Source: Pohlia nutans (taxonomy: Eukaryota; Streptophyta; Bryopsida; Bryales; Mniaceae). Taken from it: 64,000 nucleotides of DNA. The stretch spans positions 35,138,372 through 35,202,371 of the forward strand of contig CM040089.1 of NCBI GenBank assembly GCA_022496805.1, in the 5' to 3' direction. The translations under genes and the position numbers were made by a program. The notes under the pieces were generated by a model. The model worked only from the letters and a program-made list of their open reading frames with translations. It ran no database searches and had not been told where the DNA came from. Numbering within the stretch: the first letter of the stretch is position 1; the number at the start of each line of letters is the position of its first letter. This document shows positions 20,016 to 31,070 of the stretch, piece after piece.

Positions 20016-20893
20016 GCAAACAAGCAATTTAGATGCTCCCTTGACATAAAAATCGTTACTTACAACAACCTGAAGCTTGTCAACATAGAGGGAAATAAAA
20101 CACAGCAAAAAAGAAGAAACCGATGCCAGTTGTATTACATAATATTCTAATTCACATTGACAGGTGAAATAGAGTCACACATGCAAAACCAAGAAATGAG
20201 AAAATTGCAGAAGTCTCTTGCATATGCCTCACATCTGTCCTCATCATTTTCAGCCAAAGCAAATTCATAAGACAATTCATGATTTCACACGTTTTGCAGT
20301 TGAGGAAGGAGCAACGTTCAGAAGTGAATCTTACAATAACTTGATTGAGCAGAACAGGAGAACATCTCGAAGTGCCTTGAGTAGTAGAGCCAGCCCTTTG
20401 GTTTTTAGGCAAAAAATCGCCAGATTCCTATGGAAAATTTTGTGAAAAGAATGTTCTGGTGTTAAGTTCTCTCTTTTTCCAAAAAAAAAATCGCCACATG
20501 TGTTTTAGATGTTTATGGGAATTCGCCATATACGGATGAAAAATGTATATTTGGATGAAAACACGAAGCATTTGGATGCAAATATCACAAATACATAGAT
20601 GAAGACATTTTTGATTGCCACTCTAACTCCACTCCAAAAAATGTACGTCACCAATCTGGCTATATGTGAAATATGAAAAAAGAAAGAAAAAGAGGGCTGA
20701 GAAAATACGAGCTCAAGAAAATACGGCCTTTGGTATGCTCGCTCATGGTACACAGAACAAGACCCCAAGACCCCAAGAAGTTGGCTCCCTTCACCAGATC
20801 CCCATCGCCATTGCCAAGATGGTCGTTGAGGTTGATGCACGATGTAGGAACAGATATATTAATCAAGTGAGTTTAACAGCAGTGATCCCAAAT
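20016..20893. other. Intergenic, nothing recognised
   Basis: AT-rich DNA with several short frames on both strands, none with recognisable motifs or splice context. Confidence 0.45.
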
Positions 20894-20896
20894 TAA

Positions 20897-21166
20897 GGGC
20901 GGGCTTCCATGTGAGCATCGGTCCGGTGGATAGAGCTAAAGGACAAAAAATGAGGTCCCAACTTCCACCCATGCTCTGTGAGCGTTGAAAGCGGCTTGCA
21001 AAGTCACCCACTTCACCATGCCATCGGTGGGCTACGTGATTGGTTGCTTTATGGAGAATCTTTAATTTTATCTATTGGATGAGAGTGCATGGAAATGGTC
21101 TGTGCTATTTTAATTGGTGGAGAGCTAAATTTTAGGACCGGCCCGACTCTGCATGGAAGGAGGCCC
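20897..21166 (+). mobile_element. Tourist-like (PIF/Harbinger) MITE, copy 1
   Basis: TAA at 20894-20896 and 21167-21169 flanks GGGCGGGCTTCCATG...CATGGAAGGAGGCCC inverted ends. A TAA (TWA) duplication with G-rich ends fits PIF/Harbinger. A diverged copy starts at 30390 (GGGCAGGCTTCCATGTGAGC). Confidence 0.7.
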
Positions 21167-21576
21167 TAAGTAGTCTGTGGATGATTGGTAGTTGCCTGTA
21201 GGGGACCCATAACTAATGAATACCAACTTAGCACTAATATACTAACACTAATTAGATGGAAGTAGATGGTGGATGGATCCTATAGATCCTGTTCCAATAC
21301 GCGACGTCACATACTGCGGACCGGCATTGTTTCTGCATCAATTTCAAACACCTCATCCGTGTGAAATGCAAGTGGGACCCACACGACTTAAGAAACCCCC
21401 CACACCCCTGCACCACCACAAACGTATTGAATCACATACATCACATACATCATATCATGTTGGCTTTAAGAAGGAGATCATTATCACTTGTATCAGGAAT
21501 AGCATAGATGGACAAGGATTAGTACTGTAACACGAAATTGGCATGATCGTACAATATTGTAGTGAAAATGTGACTC

Positions 21577-21826
21577 GACTGGTACATATTCACCTGAGCT
21601 TGCGCTTCAGTTAGCAACGCCATGAAACAAAGGAGCCCAGCCGCAGCTACAATGTACTGTACACTCGTTGCGAAGCCATGGTTCCTTCAGGAGATGTGAT
21701 CACTATGACTATGATCAGACAGCCTGGGAATTGATGTAAAATGCCTGAAGCTGTGCAGTGAACTTCAGTGAACGATGGCCTCTGAGCGATGCAGCTCTCA
21801 GCTCTCCGCTCCTCTCTTTTTATATT
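21577..21826 (-). pseudogene. Possible 5' end of a secreted-protein gene (frameshifted)
   Basis: On the minus strand a TATAAAAA box (21817-21824) is followed about 140 nt later by ATG GCT TCG (ATG at 21679-21677). That frame hits TAG after ten codons. One frame over, the DNA encodes YIVAAAGLLCFMALLTEAQA, a typical signal-peptide core, ending at CAG before a GTGAAT donor-like site (about 21595). A single-base slip would join the two. No further exons were found, so this is a weak relic call. Confidence 0.3.
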
Positions 21827-22126
21827 CTTCCTATGGCGGGGTGAAAGCCAATGCTGGAGAATACAGTACCGCTAATTAGCTGACCCACTAATGTGTCTAA
21901 GATCAAAATGAAATCTGGTTGCAGGCACTCCAGACAACATTGCATAATTGATCTATCCAATGGTCACTACAGTACCAATGGAAAGAGATCAGATTATTAG
22001 GAGTGTTTGGGTTTCGAATGCAATTAGGTTGACATTGAATTTGATCACTGGGTTTCATACGAAACAGACGGTAAATAGGACTCATTTTAATGTTGATGCA
22101 TTTCTGCAGGTACGATTATCGTTGGA

Positions 22127-22305
22127 ATTTGAGAGAGGGTGAAGTTAGGGTTTCAAATGCAATTAGGTTGACATTGGATTTTCATTTCTGTTGTAGCTTG
22201 TGAAGTCCATGTTAGTGTGTATGATTTATTATGCAGGTTTAGGGTTTAGGGTTGCAGTTTGAGAGAGGGTGAAGTTAGGCTTGCAAATGGAATTAGGTCA
22301 AGGAC
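22127..22305. repeat. Degenerate direct repeat with telobox
   Basis: The block GAGAGAGGGTGAAGTTAGG plus CAAATG-AATTAGGT occurs at about 22131-22170 and 22261-22300. Between them GGTTTAGGGTTTAGGGTT (22238-22255) is an interstitial plant telomere motif (TTTAGGG)n, a common promoter/intron motif in plants. Confidence 0.6.
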
Positions 22306-22339
22306 ATTTTTGCACTCTATTAGAGTTAATTAAAACCGG

Positions 22340-22600
22340 ATGAGTTATATTTCTGGAAATTAAACTTGGGTGACTGGGTTTGGTCCCGTGTCAAGGCGCG
22401 CCACTGGGTAAGGCGAGGGAGCCCATCCGTAAATAAACCATATGACCGGAATATAGCCTCTGCCAAGGTTTGAACCTTGAACCTCGTGGACTCAAGAGCC
22501 TCATGGGCTTCTAATCCAAGCCCGGCACACCTCTCTTGAGCTTGTGACAATGAATTTGCGGATATCTGTAAAATAGAGGATGGGGGATGCAACTATGGAT
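22340..22600 (-). repeat. Possible tRNA-related SINE
   Basis: The minus strand contains GGTTCAAACCTTGG, close to the Pol III B box (GGTTCRANNCC), about 50 nt after GGGCTTGGATTAGAAG, an A-box-like word. No poly(A) tail, target duplication or second copy was found, so the call is tentative. Confidence 0.3.
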
Positions 22601-22755
22601 GGGTGATCCAAAGACTTTGCGAATTTCTCTACTGAGAGTCAAAATCTCCTTGCTTGGAACCATGCTTGAGTGTGCAAGTTTTGGAATAAGTAGCTATAGG
22701 GTGTGGCTTGAAGCCGCCCCAATGTAGGCTTTTTATAGATGGATACCCAATTTAA

Positions 22756-22986
22756 CCCCTAAGTATCTAAAACGCCCAATATAGCCATCTGCATCACTGA
22801 ACTTTGCAAGGGTGGCAGTTTCTCAATTTACCTCGTTTTTTTATTGCAATACATCATTTTAAAGCTCTTGTTCTATACAACAAGATCAACAGTGACAATC
22901 GTGTCAAATTGAAGTCATTTTCACACAAACAGATGATTTGCAGCGGGGTCCAAATTTACAGAAAATACACAGTGAACGCTTAGGGG
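22756..22986. mobile_element. TTAA-flanked MITE, CCCCTAAG type (231 bp)
   Basis: TTAA at 22752-22755 and 22987-22990. Ends are CCCCTAAGTATCTAAAACGC and the reverse complement of CCCCTAAGCGTTCAC. Non-coding. It lies just upstream of the disrupted gene at 23.0-24.4 kb. Confidence 0.8.
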
Positions 22987-23041
22987 TTAAGCATGCATTC
23001 AGAAATGGGCATCGCACTCATACCTAGCTTTTTCTCAGGAC

Positions 23042-24390
23042 TTCGGAGATTCACTTGCAGTTGCCAAGGAGGACGTATGTGGAATTTGCTCTAATAGAGT
23101 TGCAGCGAGAACGCCACTCTAGGGTACAGGTGAGCCTTTCGAAAACGTTTGTAACCTTTTGCTGCCTTTGGGCTTCATAAAATGGTTTAGGGTTTAGGGT
23201 TTAGAGTTTGTACATGTCCAAGCTTATTCCTGGAAGGGAGATGTTAGTTGATACGCACCACGTAACAGGGAAGGAGAGTTCAAGTGAGTCGGTTTCTTCT
23301 TCTCACTTTCATAATCCTACTGTAAGCGATTCAGGTGGAGTTTCGGAAGAGGCGGCTGATTCTTGACAATGCCTTAACCCTTAAAGCCCAAATTGGGCCT
23401 CATGATTTTTTTTTGCAGTTTTGAGTAGGTCCTATGTGAACTTCTTTTTATTCAAATGTTCTGTTTGTTTTTTCCCAACACATGTAATGTTCTTCACTGA
23501 TTCTGGTGATATAAAATTTGGGCTCATCTAAATTAAATTTTTCAGAATATGATCAATATGATCAATTGAATTTGACATTTTAAAACCATGAATCCTTGGC
23601 CCTTTACGGGTTAAGAGAGCAAGTGCAAAGAGAGAGGCGGCCTTGGTCGAGAACGATACAGAGGCTGAGTGCGATTTGGCGAGACGGTCGGATAAGCAAG
23701 ATCAAAGACAAATGTATGATATCCATTTTTTCTATTACCATTGAAAGTAGTCATATTACAATTGCCAATCTTCGTATCAATCTGTGGCTTCCTTTGTCCC
23801 CTTCATATCTTGTTGTCTTCTGCGCACATTAATGTTAGAAACGATACTATGATTTATTTATTTTTAAAATTCTGCTTAAAATTGTTTGTTACATAAGTCA
23901 ATTGTTGTGGCCTGTTGATGGTTATGCCTGCTCACCTAGTGGCATTTTAAACTCTGGATGTGATTAAATTTAATTGGTGATTGTCGTGAAGTGTGGCGTT
24001 CAGTGCTGAGTTGAGGGATGAACATCTATCTGCACTGCAAAGGGATCGTGAGCTTCTAACCCATCTTCTATTCAGTTTGTAAACCATTTCAACCACTTAC
24101 TGATTCTTCAGGACTGAAGCCGAAAGTGGCACCTACAGCAGCCAAATTAGAGGAGTCTCGATTGCAAAATTTGCAGGCGTTCCAGGATGTGTACGAGCCA
24201 ATCCAGCCCATCAAAAGGTGGGTTAGAAATAGAATAGACTTTCAACCTTCTCGGCACTATGAGAAGCATTTGGATTTACGGAACCAGTTAATGGATTGTA
24301 AGAACCTGATTTTCTGTTTGCAAAACGACAGGAGTTGAAGACCTACGAGAGGCAGATCGTCAAGTATTTACAGCAGATGGCTGCCACACA
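23042..24390 (+). pseudogene. Disrupted multi-exon gene of unknown function
   Basis: Candidate exons are about 23042-23129 (RRTYVEFALIELQRERHSRV, ending before GTGAGC), 23335-23377 plus 23611-23708 (VEFRKRRLILDNAL, then REQVQRERRPWSRTIQ), about 23996-24048 (ELRDEHLSALQRD), about 24114-24217 (LKPKVAPTAAKLEESRLQNL...) and about 24333-24390 (ELKTYERQIVKYLQQMAA). The Arg/Glu/Gln-rich helices suggest a coiled coil. The second exon is split by a TTAA-flanked element, yet the frame continues across the TTAA as if it were one exon. Splicing into the last exon does not keep frame in any model tried. No family was recognised. Confidence 0.4.
23378..23610. mobile_element. TTAA-flanked MITE inside an exon (233 bp)
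   Basis: TTAA at 23374-23377 and 23611-23614. Ends are CCCTTAAAGCCC and the reverse complement of CCCGTAAAGGGCC. Removing the element and one TTAA leaves an uninterrupted reading frame of about 46 codons (VEFRKRR... to ...RISKIK), direct evidence that it entered coding DNA. Confidence 0.75.
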
Positions 24391-24543
24391 AGTACAAGTG
24401 AAGTGTGTTACCATACCCTACGGTTTTTCTGATATTGCACATCTATATTTCTTTGAATTGAGTAGTTTCTTCAGCAATTCCGTAGGGGTGCATACTGTGA
24501 CTAGAGGAGACAAAGTTACAAATTGTTGACATCTTCGCTGTCA

Positions 24544-24733
24544 GTGATTTGACGCAATTTTGGCGATATTTTAGCATAAAAATTACATGGTGTCGTTTTA
24601 GCGCCATTGTAGCATCAAGATTGCATGGTGTCGTTTTAGCATCATTGTAGCATCAAAATTATAGGGCGTCATTTTAGCACCGTTTTAGCACCAAAATCAC
24701 ATGGTGTCGTTTTAGCGCTATTTCAACATCAAC
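24544..24733 (+). repeat. 38-bp minisatellite, 4+ units
   Basis: Units at 24582, 24620, 24658 and 24696 share CATGGTGTCGTTTTAGC followed by a GCATCAA-type end. A partial unit precedes them. The period is exactly 38 bp. It ends about 50 bp before the TTAA MITE copy 3. Confidence 0.85.
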
Positions 24734-24786
24734 ATGATAATTCTTTTGTGTCATGTTGACATTAACTCAATTTCCATTTGAGTTAA

Positions 24787-25084
24787 CCGAAAACAGAAGA
24801 TGAGTTGAAGAAGAGTTGAAGAGGAGTATCCTCTCTATAATTATATTTTTTGACAATCATTGTTGATGTATAGTCCCCATTGTCGGGTCTCTTGGCTTGG
24901 GGGAACTTGTGGGAACTCTCCTCTAGCATTGGAGAGGTCATGAGTTCCACACCCCGTGGTGGCGCAGGGCTTTGTTTTAGATTATTCTCCAACTCATCAT
25001 AGACTAGTTTTACAGTCTTTTTGAACTCAAAACAAGTCTAAGGTGAGTTTAAGGTTTCTTTCCACTTTGAGACACTCTTTTCGA
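24787..25084 (-). mobile_element. TTAA-flanked MITE, CCGAAAA family, copy 3
   Basis: TTAA at 24783-24786 and 25085-25088. Ends are CCGAAAACAGAAGATGAG and the reverse complement of TCGAAAAGAGTGTCTC. The interior is highly similar to copy 2 on the other strand. It includes TCTAGCATTGGAGAGGTCAT, a tRNA-like A/B-box-like stretch. Confidence 0.8.
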
Positions 25085-25088
25085 TTAA

Positions 25089-25842
25089 CTCTATTAACTT
25101 GACATCACTTTGACATTAATCCCCACATTAACTTAACACTCCATCAGGGGGCATACATTACTATAGTTCAACGGTCACTACATGAAAGAAACGGTCTAGT
25201 TGAGCCCGCCACAAAATGGCCAAGGCTCTCTAGATTTACAGCGTCCTTTTAAACTTTACAACGCATTGCATAAAGGAAAAGAAGAATAGAGGCATGTGGG
25301 CTCTATTGGTTGCATACGAATCTTGCAAGCAACACAATATATGCGCCCCTTTCAATAGTATCGGTGCAGAGAGGACCATAGGAGACGCTCTAAAAAAACC
25401 CCAGTAGCAACATTCCTAGTGCTCCGTCTGATATGAGGTCCTCTCTAGTACAAATTAAAGGGTGATTTTTCCGTCAAGTGTTGATTTATCCATTGAATTA
25501 ATTCTCTCCCTTCAGATTGTAAAACAATCTTTTTTTTTTTTGGCCTTGAAACCATATTTTCTTCAAAACAAGGTAGTTTCTCCATTCTCATAGAATTTAG
25601 ATCCTAAGTTAGTTCCCTATTATTAAAGAAATAAATAAATAAGTGTGGATCTCGTCTACATTTTAAAAGAGATTCAATTCTAACACACTAAAATTAAATA
25701 CTTATTATTTAGATACCCTAAAAGCAAGTTATGAATTACTGAAGTTTTGTTTATAGAACTTTGTGACTCTTCAATTGTTGTGCAGTTTGTTAACTTCAAA
25801 TCTAGTTTTAGCCTATCTACAAGAACCGAGAAACTAACTAGG
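25089..25842. other. Intergenic, AT-rich
   Basis: No gene was recognised. GGAGACGCTC followed by TAA (25381-25393) looks like an orphan right end of a PIF-like element. Confidence 0.45.
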
Positions 25843-26144
25843 CTCTCTGCACCACCAGTGACGAAGTGAAAGGCCAATGCTGAAATTGTATAAAACGCGA
25901 AAGGCTATATTACTTCACATAATGATCTTTGAGGGCGGAATGGAACACTTATAGGAAAGACCATCCAAGAATGTAAAAGACTAGATTACATCATAGAAAA
26001 CCATGTCCTAGAACTGTCGATTGCCGGCTCACCGGCTCACTTATAAACCCTACAACCGTTGGAAAGCCACAAGTGGAACTTATAGTTTTCAATACCATTT
26101 TTCTAAATTAGCACCGCTCTACGGTCATAGTCATCACTGGAATT
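25843..26144 (-). repeat. Dispersed ~300-bp repeat, copy 2
   Basis: Minus-strand copy of the repeat at 12699-12990. The shared blocks occur in the same order over the full length, with scattered substitutions and small indels. Confidence 0.75.
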
Positions 26145-26217
26145 GTAAAAATTAAAAAGTGAAAGTCATCCCATCCCTTGTTGTACTTAGTGTATTTTCT
26201 TGCACCTTTTAGACATA

Positions 26218-27214
26218 CAATCTATCCTCGATAATATGACACACAATAATATGACAACCTCATTATTGTGACACATTTTTGCGCGAATAAACTTCTGTAG
26301 TCTTGGTCCGGAATGACCTTAAACTACCTATGTGATAGCCGGAGGTGGACTCCCCTTAAGTGTGTTCATTAGCACCAACGAGGCCACGAGGGCGGCGGTT
26401 TGATTTCAATCGGATGCATGTCGTCAGGGCTATTACCTCTTTATTTGATAGGAACCCCGTGCGTGATGGGGATTTCTCCCGTGCCTTATGTTTATGGTAG
26501 GGGCGTCGCTTTTAGTTGGAAATGATTAGGAGCATAGGGTCTAGTTCAAATATTGCAAGAAGAAAATTTCAAATAATTACTTGTAGGAGAGCACTGGAAA
26601 CATGCTCTCTTCGTTTAATGTGATGTTTGTAATCTTTTATTGCCCAATGGAAATAAAGCATATATTTGTTTCAAATAATAAATAAATTTAAAATAAAATA
26701 AAATCTGTAGTCTTAATTTTCCTTTCTAATAAGACTATGACACTTTGAAACCCCCCCCCTTTGTCATATTAAAGGTGGAATCTAGAATTTTAATGACGGG
26801 ACCCACATCAAAATAGGGTCATAAATATTTTTCCCACAAATCTAACTCGATAATATCAAACATAATTAGACTTTTATTTTCATTGAATGGGTTAGTTTTC
26901 AACTCCATATGCTTTCATCATTCTTTAATTAGTTTGTGTTTTGCAAAGTGTTCATCTTTTCAATAAAGAGCTGAAAATCTCCTTTCATCTTTCTCGCTTC
27001 ATTCACTATTCTATCATCTTCAAATAAAGTCATGATTTCAAAAATATGCACGGTAGACTTTAAGTATACATTTGAATCGTTGTTTTGGAGAAATTTGCAT
27101 TCCGTCATTAATACGACATAAAGTCTTCAAATGTCATATTATGCATTATATGACACCTAGATATTCTGACACTTTTCCCGTTTCCCCAATGTGTCATATT
27201 AAAGGGAGAGATCG
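26218..27214. mobile_element. Possible TIR element with ATAATATGACAC ends
   Basis: Left CAATCTATCCTCGATAATAT-GACAC and right GTGTCATATT-AAAGGGAGAGATCG are imperfect inverted repeats about 1 kb apart. The left is preceded by TA. CTATCCTCGATAATATG-type ends recall pogo-like elements of the Tc1/mariner group. Repeats of TGTCATATTA occur inside (26764, 27136). No transposase. Confidence 0.35.
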
Positions 27215-29060
27215 ACAACATTCTTGACCTTTTAGAATTCGGACATCTTTGTAGAAAATTATCCAATGCATCATAAAGTTACCAATTTGATTTCAAAATT
27301 TATCTTACCTAACAAATTTTATTCTCAAATGATAAAGGCATCCACAACAGTGCAATAAATACTGCAACTTCTCTAAATTTTGAATGACAGGTTCACAATA
27401 AATGCTAGGAACTAACTTCAAATTCTCTTTGCTCCTCCAAATCACCACAATTTTCTTGAGGCCAACATCACCTATATACGCTATTTTTTAAATTTTACAA
27501 TTAGAAAATTGTCATAATAAGTAACATCTTATTTTTTGCTTTTGTACACTAAGAGACCTGCAATTGGTTGGAAGTATGTTTAGTGAGTTGTACGACTGGA
27601 ATGAATAAGTGACCCACTCTCAAAATCCAACACCAATTTATTTTTTTTGTTGATGAAGTTTTGTTGCACAAGTAGAGATCACGGGGAGGTCACATATTGT
27701 ATACTTTTGTAAACCACGTGCGGTCAAGGGATAATTAAACGTGGGCTATTTATCTAAATTTCTTGAATAATTTGCACCCTATTAGTAGATAAAATGGTAC
27801 TTTGAGATATTTTTCAAGACCCTATAGGTAAATATAATTTCTACCATTAACTTATTTTATAAACCCTATTTTGTTTATAAATTGTACCATTTATAAAATC
27901 ATGGAATTTTGGCATTAAATTGACATTAATCCATAACAAAACGACAACAATACATGGACGGAACTTTCAAATAATAACAATTGTGTACAGTACCTAAAGT
28001 GTTGCAGTCAAATGTGGTTACCTTAAAAACATGAATAGAAACTAGAACAAACAAAAAAGTTAGACATGTGTCACATTCAAATAATGTGTTTAAAAACACA
28101 ACCTAACAAACAAACAACATGAGTTCAATAGAGAATCAAATACCCAGCAATATTGTCTGCAAGGGTAGGAAAATTCAAGCACAAAAATGCCATCTATTCC
28201 AATGCACTCACTGCCACTCTACCATTTTTCTAAACATGAACCTCCAAGTCCCCTTAATTACAAAGAATTGAATATGGAGGATTGTATGCACAAAAACCTT
28301 AAAGTCTAGACAACAAGGTTTAGGGTTAGGCGATTGAGGCAATGTCTCATCCAATCCAAGGATTTTCATTGGACCTCACATAAATTATTTGTTCCTCCAG
28401 ATATTACATACTCTATTTTATTAATAAAAATTAAATACTACCTATACTTTTCACCTACCCTACTTTAGATATAATACCGCATTGGCCATTTCATTTATGC
28501 TATAGTATTTCCAAAATCTGTATAAATTTTTGCTCCAATGAATTAAAAGAACCCTATATTTTTTTCTCGCGTGGTTTAGTAAAATTTTGAAAGTGACCTC
28601 CCCGGGTAGGGATGCCCTAATTGTATTAGAAAGAAATGTAGATGAAATCTTTGTATATGAGACAAACATAGAATTTACACCACCACTTTTATCTCTTTTA
28701 TCTCCTTGAGTTTGTTTCTTCTTCTTTGAATCTTCTTTGTCTCCATCTTTGTCTCTGAAGTAAAACAAACCTATTAGATATTCTTTTTGCTTCAAAATAA
28801 AATTGTATTTTCATTTGCACTGTAGAGTACTTATCCAGGTTTTTTGGGGGACAAAGGGAGTAAGAATCATGAAATAATGTGTAGACTTTAGAGCATCGCC
28901 ACCCATTCTTCATAATAGGCGAGGATGGCCTTTTCGGATAATGAACAAACAATTAATGCTTTGACCAGCCAAAACAATTAATTCTTTTTCTCCGGGAAAT
29001 AGTCAAGTTTTTTTCTCTAGTTGTGCGACCCCAAAAAATACTCACTTTTTCTTTAGATTG
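27215..29060. other. AT-rich intergenic DNA with repeat fragments
   Basis: No gene was recognised. 27530-27615 is a diverged copy of the repeat at 29065-30010 and 46600-46790. 28598-28619 (GGTAGGGATGCCC then TAA) and 28886-28900 (TTA then GAGCATCGCC) look like orphan PIF-like ends. Confidence 0.45.
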
Positions 29061-29064
29061 GATA

Positions 29065-30012
29065 ATAAATTATGAAGATTTTTTATGCTTTTTTACACTA
29101 GGAGACAAGTGATGGATTGGAAGTTAACCCTTACTGAACGTCCGAGGGAGGTCCCCCACCCAAAACTGCCTCATTTTGAACATTTTCGTTGATGATCTCT
29201 AAATACTTTTCAAAACCTTTTTTTTCACATTCCAACCATATGATCTTGTACTCCTAAATCTAATAAACCATCCCTCAAAATTTCAAAACATTTGACCTTA
29301 CGGATGTCAAGATAATAGCAAATGAAGTTGAGATTTTGAAATTTCAGGCCCTAAAAATATCCGGGCAGCTTTGCTTTGACGGGCTCTCAAACCCAAAAAA
29401 AGAGTTGAAATGATGTGCCACTTTTGAACAATCATCCTCAAAATGAGATAGTTAACAAGATGCATGATTCAATTTGACAAGATGTTCAATTCATTAGCAT
29501 TTTTTCAAAGACCTTGTAATGAATGGGGCTTTGAAGGAAAGCAAGAGATTTTAGCTAAATTAGATTATCCCTTCAACTCTCCTCCAATTGGAAGAGCCCA
29601 CAACTTATGGCATGCAATCCATGTGAGCTCAACAAAAGTTCCTTTGGGGTGCCCAATGAATCTCATCGGCTTTAATTTTTGGCAAGCCTACCCGAAGTGT
29701 TGAAACTGCCTTTCAACATTGACTTGTTTCACTTTGAAAAATTCCCCTAAGTGGATTTTTGATTGGATGAACATAATTCCAATTGGGTTGGAAAGAAGAC
29801 TCGTTTATCTATGACACTTTATTTTTTATTTTGATAAAAATTTTATTTTGGGCTTGAACAACAACTACAAATGGTCTCTTGGGAGCTTAGAGGTTAATAT
29901 AGCAAGTGGCACGGATGGGGTGATTAAGTGACATACCCTCTAAACAAGTGTCCCATACTAGTGATGAAGTTTTAATGTGATGAAATCATCCCGTATATGT
30001 GGAGATGCCATT
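29065..30012 (+). mobile_element. PIF-like repeat split by a TTAA element
   Basis: Segments 29065-29127 and 29898-30010 are collinear with the reverse complement of 46600-46790 and partly with 27530-27615. Shared words include TACACTAG, ATTGGAAG and TTAATGTGATGAAAT, ending GTGGAGATGCC. The collinearity is broken exactly by the TTAA-bounded insert at 29128-29893. Confidence 0.65.
29128..29893. mobile_element. TTAA-flanked insertion (766 bp) with demonstrable empty site
   Basis: TTAA at 29124-29127 and 29894-29897. Ends are CCCTTACTGAACGTCC and the reverse complement of CCTCTAAGCTCCC (weak TIR). Related copies at 46.7 kb and 27.56 kb run straight through the insertion point, so this repeat supplies an independent pre-insertion sequence. 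Confidence 0.7.
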
Positions 30013-30389
30013 AGAGCTTCTCTACCGGGGCCTTGTAGGATGCCAGAAACGGCCACCTATAGGGCCTGGTCAAAAAAACCACGCACCAGTCGTTATGGTA
30101 CAGGATCGCAAAATGTTGGCTCTTCAAATTTCAGCCAAGCCATGGCCAAATCCTTAATTATATAAAGCCCTGCAACAAAGCTCTAAGCTCCATATTTAGA
30201 AGTATGTGACTTCTTTTTTGTCCGCTTAACAACAGAAAGTTTGGTTGCTAGCAAGAGGGGCTATGAACACATTGGCCGGTGGGCTTCTTGCCATGGGAGC
30301 GCAACACAAGGAGACGGAGCCTCCTGACATGACTCTCGGAATTGCCTTCCTAGTGGCAATTCCCAGTAGCACCCGTGGAGATGTTTTAA

Positions 30390-30905
30390 GGGCAGGCTTC
30401 CATGTGAGCATCGGACCAGTGGAGTAAGCTAAAGGAAAAAAATGAAGTTCCAACTTCCACCGATGCTTGGTGAGAGTTGAATTGAAGCAGACAATACATT
30501 TCACCTGTATCAACATGGCATCGGTGGACTACAAGATTGGTTGCTTTTTATAAAGTTTCTAATTTCATTTTTTAGATTGTTCTACCAAGGTGTGCATGGA
30601 AGCAATGTCCGGTGAGAACTAACCTTTAGTTACAAATTAGCTGGTTGAAATTCAAAATTGCCTAATCGAGTTCAAAATCATAGAAAAAAGAACTGATCAT
30701 TTGAGGGGTGAAAATCAGAGAATATTCCCTCTTTTCTTAAGACCTAGCTGAGAGAATGCTCCAAAAAACCACTTGGTCCAAGAAAATGTACGACCTTAGC
30801 TTGTAAGTTAAAATTTCTCCCTAGACTGTGCATGGAAGTGATCTGGGGTTTGGGTATTGGTAGAGAGCAGGGTTCCAGCACCAGCCCCAACTCTATGCGA
30901 ATTAG
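30390..30905 (+). mobile_element. Tourist-like MITE, diverged copy 2
   Basis: Begins after TAA with GGGCAGGCTTCCATGTGAGC and follows 20897-21166 for about 200 bp (GAGCATCGG, AGCTAAAGGA, CCAACTTCCACC, ATGGCATCGGTGG, GATTGGTTGCTTT). It then carries extra DNA (about 30620-30800) before a degenerate right end. Confidence 0.55.
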
Positions 30906-31070
30906 GTCATTCTTGTCTTGAAGAGAGCACTCTTTGTGAATCAATCACGTGCAGATTCACATAAGGACAAGAAAGTTATGAAAATGACAAATGGGGAGCC
31001 ACTAAACTCCACAGTGGCTCTGAATAATAAGTTACTGATTGTTTTGGGCACACTTGCAACATAAGAGCAT

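Noticed and set aside
30226..30516. 96-codon minus-strand and 60-codon plus-strand frames near 30.3 kb
   Set aside because: They overlap the Tourist-like MITE copy 2 and show no motif.
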